Assembly: GCA_041675885.1 (NCBI GenBank)
Contig: JBAYSY010000029.1
Location: forward strand, 1 to 40,824
Direction: 5' to 3'
Source of the DNA: JBAYSY01 sp041675885
GTDB taxonomy: Bacteria > Pseudomonadota > Alphaproteobacteria > Rhodobacterales > Rhodobacteraceae
DNA: 40,824 nucleotides
Shown: piece by piece, positions 16,450 through 22,566 of the stretch
How positions within the stretch are numbered: position 1 is the first letter of the stretch
Layout: each line of letters starts with the position of its first letter
Program-made: the position numbers and the translations under genes
The notes under the pieces: model-generated
Seen by the model: only the letters and a program-made list of their open reading frames with translations
Database searches by the model: none
Told to the model about the DNA's origin: nothing

Positions 16450-16622
16450 ACAGAGGGCAAGCGGCCGACCGCGGGGGGCCGCTTCTGACGCTTGTCGTCT
16501 GGCAATTTATGGTGCCGGATACCCCCGACCTATGTGCATGTTGAAACGTTGCAATAGCGGCCGCCCGTGCGGGCGGTCGGCCGCTTGCCCGGCGGCGCGT
16601 GCCGCGCCTTGATTCCGGGCAA
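16450..16622 (+). repeat. Composite dispersed repeat, copy A (full)
   Basis: It begins CAGAGGGCAAGCGGCCGACC, passes through GAAACGTTGCAATAGCGGCC and a CCGCCCGTGCGGGCGG hairpin, and ends GCGCCTTGATTCCGGGCAAG. It aligns over nearly its whole length with copy B at 30709-30900. It contains no open frame that looks coding. Several self-complementary blocks suggest a structured, possibly mobile (MITE- or REP-like) element, but no target-site duplication was identified. Confidence 0.75.
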
Positions 16623-16709
16623 GGGTGGCGCTCCGGATGGCCCTGCCAACACACAGGACAGATACCGCATTTCGAACCGAAAAGGTCTGTCAGTTTTTCT
16701 GAAGTTGCG

Positions 16710-17771
16710 TTACGCCCGCAGCGCGTTTTCCAGCCGCTCGATGGCGCGCTTCTCGGCACGTGACGTCCAGCCCGATTTCAGCAGCCGGACCAGCTGGCGG
16801 ATGAAGGCGGGGTCGATCCGTGCAAGGGTGCGCAGCCGGATGTCGGAAAGCTTGTTCACATAGGCCAGCGCCACGTCGTCGCTGTCGGTCCAGTGCGCGC
16901 TTTCCAGCCGGTCGAAGATCCCCCGCAGTCGCGGCGTGTTGTCGCCGAGGCCGACGCAGAATTCGGCCAGCCCGTCCTCGTCCATCGAGGCGGTCATCCC
17001 GAACGAGCCCCAGCGGAAGCGGTTGACGACGAATTCGCCGTCCTGCTGCACATAGGTGTCGAAACCGTGCGCCGCCTTGAAGCCCACCTTGGAACTGCTC
17101 AGATCGACGCGCAGGTCGAGCCAGCTTACCGGATCGAAGGTATAGGCGTTGTTGGTGCGGTTGAGCCCTGCTGGCCAGTAGCGCGCGGGAGAGCCGTAGC
17201 TGTTCACCACGAGCCCGTGGACCGAGGCCGCGCCCATGGCCAGCGCCACGGCGGTGAGCGCGTTCGAGGTGACCAGGTTGCCCTGGCTGTGGCAGTAGAT
17301 CGGGGTTCCGGCGTCGATGCCGCCGCGCCCCACCATCAGCGCGTAAAGCGCATGGGTGGCCGGGTTGGCCTTGATCAGGTCGCCCACGAAATCCCGCTTG
17401 TCGAGCCCGGGGCGGCGGCGCAGTTCGGCGCGGTAGGCATCCTCGACGATGCGCTCCCAGGTGGCGAAGTCGAACATCGAACCCGACTGCACGCCTGAAA
17501 GCTTGAGCTTGTCGGTGATGCACTGGCCGAGGTCGCGCCAGAAGCCGTCGGTCTTGTTGTAGACCCCGACCACGCCACAGGCCCGCAACACCGACAGCGC
17601 CAGCGCGCTCTTGCGGTGGTCGTCGCCCGAGTTCAGCATCCCGTTGACGAAGATCACCCGGCGCGAGGCGTCGAACCATCGCTGGCCGGTGCCTTCGGGT
17701 GTCAGGTAGAGGTTCACTTCGCCATCGTTCACCGGCGCGGCGCCGCCGATTCCAATAGAGGGTGCTTGCAT
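16710..17771 (-). CDS. Orphan alpha/beta-hydrolase-like protein
   Basis: A 353-residue protein with a recognisable serine-hydrolase core. RRVIFVNGM (residues 37-45) looks like the first strand and oxyanion region, and PIYCHSQGN (158-165) is a nucleophile elbow with Ser162. Asp213 in TFDPVS and His235 in AAHGFD are reasonable partners. The elbow reads Cys-His-Ser-Gln-Gly rather than Gly-x-Ser-x-Gly. There is no signal peptide or membrane segment. The overall pattern (NGM near the N-terminus, GVYNKTDGFW, then HSQGN) recalls lipase-like domains in secreted toxins and type VI effectors, but that is inference; no VgrG, PAAR or immunity-like gene is adjacent. The gene is flanked by oppositely oriented repeat copies and has an AT-rich upstream region and weak ribosome binding site, suggesting it was acquired. 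Confidence 0.75.
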   Translation of the reverse strand: MQAPSIGIGGAAPVNDGEVNLYLTPEGTGQRWFDASRRVIFVNGMLNSGDDHRKSALALSVLRACGVVGVYNKTDGFWRDLGQCITDKLKLSGVQSGSMFDFATWERIVEDAYRAELRRRPGLDKRDFVGDLIKANPATHALYALMVGRGGIDAGTPIYCHSQGNLVTSNALTAVALAMGAASVHGLVVNSYGSPARYWPAGLNRTNNAYTFDPVSWLDLRVDLSSSKVGFKAAHGFDTYVQQDGEFVVNRFRWGSFGMTASMDEDGLAEFCVGLGDNTPRLRGIFDRLESAHWTDSDDVALAYVNKLSDIRLRTLARIDPAFIRQLVRLLKSGWTSRAEKRAIERLENALRA

Positions 17772-17875
17772 GACAATTGCTCAAATAACGCTAATTCAGT
17801 AGTGTCAGATTACAGCTTTGCCACCGCTTGCCAAGGGGAATACGTGGTCCGGGAATACGCGGAAACGCCGAAAGC

Positions 17876-17925
17876 GGTCCGGGCAGCGGTCGTCCGCCCG
17901 CATGGGCGGGCGCTGCGTTATGCAG
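17876..17925 (-). repeat. Composite dispersed repeat, partial copy G
   Basis: On the minus strand this reads GCAGCGCCCGCCCATGCGGG and continues through CGGACGACCGCTGCCCGGAC. This is the central hairpin-bearing block of the composite repeat in the opposite orientation to copy A. Confidence 0.5.
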
Positions 17926-17947
17926 TGTGAGGGGACCGCGGGGAGGG

Positions 17948-17965
17948 GGTGCGCTGAAGCGCACC
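17948..17965. repeat. Dispersed 18-bp palindrome, copy 3
   Basis: Exact GGTGCGCTGAAGCGCACC followed by CTGCG, lying between the two inverted partial composite repeats G and F. Confidence 0.85.
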
Positions 17966-18029
17966 CTGCGGATGCGGAGCGGGCTATCTGCATGAACACC
18001 TTTGCCACCCCGATCGGTCGAGCGAAGCA

Positions 18030-18102
18030 CCCGCCCGGAACAGCCGCGTCAGCGGCCCGGGCAGCGGCCGACCGCCCGCACGGGCGGCCGCTGCCCTCTG
18101 TA
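18030..18102 (-). repeat. Composite dispersed repeat, partial copy F
   Basis: On the minus strand it starts CAGAGGGCAGCGGCCGCCCG and runs through GGCGGTCGGCCGCTGCCCGG. The middle section present in copies A and B is deleted. It begins about 20 bases after the glmM stop, so glmM transcripts would run into its hairpin. With copy A it brackets the hydrolase gene as an inverted pair. Confidence 0.65.
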
Positions 18103-18121
18103 GCGCCATACAACAGTCCCC

Positions 18122-19465
18122 TCAGACCGCCGCCTCGACCGCGCTCACCACTTCGGCCACCGCCTCGGCCATCAGCGCCTCGTCCTCGGCCTCGGCCATG
18201 ACCCGGATCAGGGGTTCGGTGCCCGACTTGCGGATCAGCAGCCGCCCCGTGCCCTTCAGCCGCGCCTCGGCCCCGGCGATGGCGGCCTTCACGGCGGGGG
18301 CCGACAGCGGCTCCTGCCCCGCCGCGTAGCGGACATTTTTCAGCATCTGCGGCACGGTGTCGAAGCTGCGCGCGAGTTCCGAGGCCGGGCGGCCGGTGCG
18401 GGCCATCTCGGCCAGGAACTGCAACCCCGCGATCAGCCCGTCGCCGGTGGTGGCGTAGTCGGTCATCACGATATGGCCTGACTGTTCGCCGCCCAGATTC
18501 CAGCCGCCCCGGCGCATCGCCTCGACCACATGCCGGTCGCCCACCGGCGTGCGTTCCAGCCGCAGGCCGCGCCCGGTCAGGAACCGCTCCAGCCCGAGGT
18601 TCGACATCACCGTGGCGACCAGCGTGCCGCCGTTCAACCGCCCTTCATCCGCCCAGCGCGCGGCGAACAGCGCCATGATCTGGTCGCCGTCCGCCTCCTG
18701 CCCGTGCTGGTCGAGGATGATCACCCGGTCGGCGTCGCCGTCGAGGCAGATCGCAAGGTCGGCGCCATGGGCCACCACCGCCTCGGCCGCGGTCTGGGTA
18801 TGGGTCGAGCCGCAGTTGTCGTTGATGTTGTGGCCGTTGGGCGCCACCCCCACCGGGATCACATTCGCCCCCAGTTCCCACAGCACCTCGGGCGCGGCGC
18901 GGTAGGCCGCCCCGTTGGCGCAGTCGATCACCACCTTGAGACCGGACAGCACCCCGCGCCCCGGAAAGGTGGTCTTGGCATATTCGACATAGCGGCCGCG
19001 CCCGTCCTCGATCCGCCTGGCCCGGCCGATCTCGCGCGGCGGCACCGGCGCGATCTCGCCCGCGACGATGGCCTCGATCCCGGCCTCGGCGGCGTCCGAC
19101 AGCTTGAACCCGTCGGGGCCGAAGAACTTGATGCCGTTGTCCTCGGCCGGGTTGTGGCTGGCCGAGATCATCACCCCGAGATCGGCGCGCATCGAGCGGG
19201 TCAGGTAGCCCACGGCGGGCGTCGGCACCGGGCCGAGCAGCAGCACGTTCATCCCCGTGGAGGTCAGCCCGGCGGTCAGCGCGTTCTCGATCATGTAGCC
19301 CGACAGCCGCGTGTCCTTGCCGATCACCACCCGGTGCCGGTTGAGTCCGTCGCGCCGGAAATAACGCCCGGCGGCGGCCCCCAACCGCAGCGCGAGGTCG
19401 GCGGTCATCGGGGGGGTGTTGGCGGTGCCGCGCACCCCGTCGGTGCCGAACAGCTTGCGTGTCAT
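18122..19465 (-). CDS. glmM: Phosphoglucosamine mutase
   Basis: The 447-residue enzyme that converts glucosamine-6-phosphate to glucosamine-1-phosphate for UDP-GlcNAc, peptidoglycan and lipid A synthesis. The phosphoserine loop is ISASHNPAEDNGIKFF (catalytic Ser103), the magnesium loop DGDADR is at 242-247, the sugar-binding region GGEQSGH is present, and the phosphate-binding RKSGTEPLIRVM is near the C-terminus. The ATG follows AGGTGAGAG and lies eight bases after the folP stop. folP-glmM adjacency is common in bacteria, and here folB is in front as well. Confidence 0.97.
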   Translation of the reverse strand: MTRKLFGTDGVRGTANTPPMTADLALRLGAAAGRYFRRDGLNRHRVVIGKDTRLSGYMIENALTAGLTSTGMNVLLLGPVPTPAVGYLTRSMRADLGVMISASHNPAEDNGIKFFGPDGFKLSDAAEAGIEAIVAGEIAPVPPREIGRARRIEDGRGRYVEYAKTTFPGRGVLSGLKVVIDCANGAAYRAAPEVLWELGANVIPVGVAPNGHNINDNCGSTHTQTAAEAVVAHGADLAICLDGDADRVIILDQHGQEADGDQIMALFAARWADEGRLNGGTLVATVMSNLGLERFLTGRGLRLERTPVGDRHVVEAMRRGGWNLGGEQSGHIVMTDYATTGDGLIAGLQFLAEMARTGRPASELARSFDTVPQMLKNVRYAAGQEPLSAPAVKAAIAGAEARLKGTGRLLIRKSGTEPLIRVMAEAEDEALMAEAVAEVVSAVEAAV

Positions 19466-19473
19466 GGGGTCTC

Positions 19474-20475
19474 TCACCTGGGATTGTTGCCGATATGGGT
19501 CAGCGCCTGCCACAATCGCAGCGCCTGCACCGTTTCCGCGACGTCATGGACGCGAAGCACCTGCACCCCCTGCCCCGCCGCATGAAGCGCCACGGCGAGC
19601 GAGCCGGGAACACGCGCCTCAGGTTCATCCGCCCCGCCCAGCGTGCCGATGAACCGTTTGCGCGAGGCTCCGACCAGCAGCGCGCAGCCAAGCCCGTGGA
19701 ACAGCGCCAGCCCGCGCAGCAGGTCGATATTGTGGCCCACGGTCTTGCCGAAGCCGATGCCGGGGTCGATCAGGATCCGGGCGCGCGGGATACCCGCCGC
19801 CCCGGCCACGGCGATCCGCGCGGCAAGCCAGTCGTGGATATCGAGGCAGACGTCATCGTAGCGCGGGTCGATCTGCATGGTCTGCGGCGTGCCCTGCGCG
19901 TGCATCAGGCACAGCGGCACCCCCGCTTCGGCCACCACCCCGGCCATGGCCGGGTCGTAGGTCAGCGCCGAGACGTCGTTGACCATGTCCGCCCCGGCGG
20001 CAAGCGCCGCGCGCGCCACCGCGGCCTTGCGGGTGTCGATGGAAACGGGCGCGGTGACGCCCGCATCGCGCAGCGCGGCGATCACGGGGGCGGTGCGGGC
20101 GATCTCCTCGGTCTCGGGCAGGTCCGCCGCGCCGGGGCGGGTCGATTCGCCGCCGATGTCAAGAAGATCGGCGCCGTCCGCCAGCATCCGCCGGGCATGG
20201 GCGACGGCCAGCGGGCGGTCGAGGAACCGGCCGCCGTCCGAGAAGCTGTCGGGGGTGACGTTGATTATGCCCATGACCAGCGGCCGGTCGGACGGCAGGC
20301 CGGGCAGGACCGGCCGGGCGGCGGCGAGCGCCACCGTCGCTGCGGCGGCCTCCGGCGGGGCGTCGCGCGACAGCCGGTCCACCGTGTCGAACCAGACATG
20401 GGCGCTGCCTGCCAGCGGCTGCGCCTCCGGAGGCCGGGGCAGGTCGCAACGCGGGCGGGGGCGAAGGTAGCTCAT
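19474..20475 (-). CDS. folP: Dihydropteroate synthase
   Basis: A 333-residue DHPS that joins p-aminobenzoate to the pterin diphosphate in folate synthesis, the sulfonamide target. The TIM-barrel core starts at about residue 66. Visible motifs are MGIINVTPDSFSDGG (68-82), LDIGGESTRPGA, SIDTRK, and the phosphate-binding GASRKRF near the C-terminus. The 65 or so residues before the core are an N-terminal extension longer than in E. coli FolP (282 residues); its role is unknown. It is the middle gene of folB-folP-glmM. Confidence 0.96.
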   Translation of the reverse strand: MSYLRPRPRCDLPRPPEAQPLAGSAHVWFDTVDRLSRDAPPEAAAATVALAAARPVLPGLPSDRPLVMGIINVTPDSFSDGGRFLDRPLAVAHARRMLADGADLLDIGGESTRPGAADLPETEEIARTAPVIAALRDAGVTAPVSIDTRKAAVARAALAAGADMVNDVSALTYDPAMAGVVAEAGVPLCLMHAQGTPQTMQIDPRYDDVCLDIHDWLAARIAVAGAAGIPRARILIDPGIGFGKTVGHNIDLLRGLALFHGLGCALLVGASRKRFIGTLGGADEPEARVPGSLAVALHAAGQGVQVLRVHDVAETVQALRLWQALTHIGNNPR

Positions 20476-20524
20476 GCGCCGGGATTATGCGCTGGGGGCC
20501 GGGCTGGCAAGGGCCGTGGCGGGC

Positions 20525-21439
20525 TCAGCCCGCCGCGCGCACCACGGGAACGCGGCTTCCCGCCGGGACTGTTTCAGGCCCGTGAACGATCAGCCGTTCC
20601 GCCGCCAGCGACTCGGCCAGCCACAGCGCCAGCGCCACCGGATCGCAGGTGCCGGGGCCATCGACCGCATCGAGCACCAGCTTGGAGGGCGCCCAGACCA
20701 CGGTCTGGCCGTGGCGCATGGCCCAGTCGATCTCGGTCCGGCTGGCCATCACGACGCAACGCGGATCGCGCCCGGCAAGCACCCAGGCGTTCTGCTCCAT
20801 CGCCAGCAGGTCGATACGCCGCTGCGCCGGAGCCACGGCCGATTGCGGGTGCGCCCCTTCGGGAAGGCCCACGGTCAGGACCAGCGGCAGGCCGGCGGCC
20901 TCCCACCCGTCGAGCCGCGCGGGCAGGTCGGGGGCGGCGATGGTGGCATTGTCGAGATGCACGACCAGCGGATGCAGCGCGCTTTCGCTGCCGTCGGTGG
21001 CGGTGGCACGCAGGGGCGCGGCGGCACGGGCGCGCACGATCTCGACCCCCAGCGCGCCGGGGCCACGGTCCAGCTTTTCGACCCGGACGAAGACCCGCAT
21101 GGCGCGCGGTTCGGTCAGGATGCGCTCGGCCACCCGCTCGGCCAGCGTTTCCAGCAGGTTCAGCCGTTCCTGCGCCAGTTCGGCCGCGATCGCCTCGGTG
21201 ATCCGGTCGTAGGAGAGGATGCGGTCCACATCGTCGTCGAGCGGCCCGGAGGCCGGGCGCACCTCGACCACCACGTTGAACCGCAGCCGCTGGGTGGTGC
21301 CGCGTTCCTGCTGGAAGGCGCCGATCTCGGCCTCGACCACATGGTCGCGCAGGCAGATACGGTCGCGGGGCGCCGGGCCGCCGGTGGCGGCGGCGCGTTC
21401 CTCGGGATGGGCGAAGGCCAGTCTGCTGTCGCTGGGCAT
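20525..21439 (-). CDS. folB: Dihydroneopterin aldolase fused to an amino-acid-kinase-like domain
   Basis: A 304-residue protein. Residues 28-140 are the FolB domain that cleaves dihydroneopterin to 6-hydroxymethyl-dihydropterin. Catalytic candidates are Glu45 (in IGAFQQER), Tyr78 (SYDRI) and Lys122 (RVEKL). Ordinary FolB is only about 120 residues. The remaining 160 residues have segments (IDLLAMEQNAWVLAG, then VVWAPSK, then ALALWLAESLAAERLIVH) that resemble the C-terminal half of small amino-acid-kinase-fold enzymes, but the N-terminal glycine-rich phosphate loop is missing, so this part may be a degenerate, structural or binding domain. The ATG at 21439 has AGGA seven bases upstream. It is the first gene of the folB-folP-glmM operon. 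Confidence 0.88.
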   Translation of the reverse strand: MPSDSRLAFAHPEERAAATGGPAPRDRICLRDHVVEAEIGAFQQERGTTQRLRFNVVVEVRPASGPLDDDVDRILSYDRITEAIAAELAQERLNLLETLAERVAERILTEPRAMRVFVRVEKLDRGPGALGVEIVRARAAAPLRATATDGSESALHPLVVHLDNATIAAPDLPARLDGWEAAGLPLVLTVGLPEGAHPQSAVAPAQRRIDLLAMEQNAWVLAGRDPRCVVMASRTEIDWAMRHGQTVVWAPSKLVLDAVDGPGTCDPVALALWLAESLAAERLIVHGPETVPAGSRVPVVRAAG

Positions 21440-21513
21440 GGGAATTCCTGATCCGCTCCGGCGCTGTTTACCCCAATGGGCACCGAAGGGGGAGAGAAAG
21501 GGAGCCTCCGGCG

Positions 21514-21536
21514 GGAGTATTTCAGGCAAGATGAAG
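21514..21536. repeat. GGAGTATTT...GATGAAG repeat, copy 1
   Basis: A 23-bp block, GGAGTATTTC then A, then GGCAAGATGAAG, that recurs at 25256-25278 with one base changed. It lies between the folB start and the end of the cell-wall hydrolase gene. I recall this block as a frequent short intergenic sequence in Rhodobacteraceae; that is from memory. Confidence 0.65.
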
Positions 21537-21646
21537 CATGGAAGGCGGGAAACCGCCCGTCACGCCGGTATGGTATGGGCCGGGCGGGTGCGGGCGGCAG
21601 GCCCCGATGCGGCGCAGGCCGTGCCGGTTGCGACATGGGGGGGACG

Positions 21647-22354
21647 TCAGGATTCCGATCCGGCGGACCGCGTGCCGGGCTGGCGGTAGAACAGATGCGC
21701 GCCGATGGCGGCGGTCCGCGGGAAGCTGCGCGACCAGGCCGGGCGCACCGCGCGGGTGTGGAAATGGGTCGCGCCCCTGGTCAGCGTGCGCGGCGCGCCG
21801 TCGAGCATCAGCCGGGCGATCTTGCCCGCGTGCTCGTAGGCGGTGGCCTCGCGGATCACCTCGGGCTTGCCGTCGCAGGTGAAGGAGAACTGGCAGGCAT
21901 GGAGCCGCCCGGTGCCCTGATGCACCACTTCGCAGACCGTATCCGGGTAGTTGGGCGCATCGACCCGGTTCAGGATCACCTCGGCCACCGCGACCTGGCC
22001 CTGGATCGCCTCGCCCCGGGCCTCGAAATAGAGCGCCTGGGTCAGGCAGTGCCACTGCTGCCCGCCGCCCGGCGCGGGCTGGGCGGCAAGCCAGCCCGGG
22101 TCGAAGCCGATCCGCCCCGGCGATTGCGGGGACGCCGGGCGCGGCGTCACGATCTGGCGCACCCGGTCGGGCGGCAGGGTGGCCAGCGCCACCCGCTCGG
22201 CCCCCAGAAGCTGCGACAACTGGCTGTCGATCATCGCGGTGGGATCGTTCGACTGGCTGACCGTGATCTCGGCCGTGGCCGGTCCCGGCATGACCAGTGC
22301 CGACATGGCCAGCCCCATCGCGGCGCCAAACGCGCAAACCACCGAAAAACGCAT
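21647..22354 (-). CDS. SleB-type cell-wall hydrolase
   Basis: A 235-residue exported hydrolase. Residues 1-28 look like a signal peptide (MRFSVVCAFGAAMGLAMS, cleavage near ATA/EI). The mature protein carries the Hydrolase_2/SleB domain from about residue 100: WHCLTQALYFEARGEAIQGQ with the catalytic Glu in YFEARGE, the AEVILNRVD and CQFSFTCDG motifs, and THFHT near the C-terminus. Such proteins act as lytic transglycosylases or amidases on peptidoglycan. The ATG at 22354 was chosen because the signal peptide starts there. It stands alone behind the PPDK-like gene, with a palindrome in its likely promoter. Confidence 0.9.
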   Translation of the reverse strand: MRFSVVCAFGAAMGLAMSALVMPGPATAEITVSQSNDPTAMIDSQLSQLLGAERVALATLPPDRVRQIVTPRPASPQSPGRIGFDPGWLAAQPAPGGGQQWHCLTQALYFEARGEAIQGQVAVAEVILNRVDAPNYPDTVCEVVHQGTGRLHACQFSFTCDGKPEVIREATAYEHAGKIARLMLDGAPRTLTRGATHFHTRAVRPAWSRSFPRTAAIGAHLFYRQPGTRSAGSES

Positions 22355-22520
22355 GTTCGTGCCCCCAGGCTCTTTCCGTCTTGCTTGCTGTCGGCGGGCG
22401 CTTGGCGACCCGCCCCGCTGGCGCACGGCAGGCAACCCCCGCGCCACAAGCGCGATGCCCTAGCCGAAACCCCGGCAAAGGTCCAGCCTCGCGTGGCAAA
22501 TGCGCAACAGGGGGTGGCCG

Positions 22521-22566
22521 GGGCGCACAATCTCAGATTGTGGCGCCCGACCCGGCCCGGGGTCAA
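22521..22566 (-). promoter_or_regulatory. Palindrome overlapping a likely promoter for the cell-wall hydrolase
   Basis: On the minus strand TTGACC (22561-22566), whose bases include the stop codon of the PPDK-like gene, is followed by an 18-bp spacer and CACAAT (22537-22542). The -10 falls inside a near-perfect palindrome (22521-22548) centred on position 22534 with CACAATCT/AGATTGTG arms. It could be an operator, or a hairpin ending transcription of the PPDK-like gene 14 bases after its stop; there is no U-run, which favours the operator reading. Confidence 0.45.

Larger units (their letters stand above)
16307..16709. other. Gene-free, repeat-rich spacer
   Basis: No credible gene. It holds, in order, a copy of the 18-bp palindrome, the ilvC terminator, about 80 bases of nondescript DNA, the full composite repeat copy A (16450-16622), and about 85 bases up to the stop of the hydrolase gene. 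Confidence 0.7.
17772..18121. other. Gene-free spacer with repeats
   Basis: No credible gene. The first 60 bases (upstream of the hydrolase on the minus strand) are AT-rich and probably hold its promoter, though no clear hexamer pair is visible. The rest carries partial composite-repeat copies G (17876-17925) and F (18030-18102), both inverted relative to copy A, and palindrome copy 3 (17948-17965). Confidence 0.65.

Noticed and set aside
16450..16622. Composite repeat as a CRISPR array or tRNA remnant
   Set aside because: There are no regularly spaced short repeats with unique spacers and no cloverleaf or CCA-proximal sequence; copies are single and scattered.
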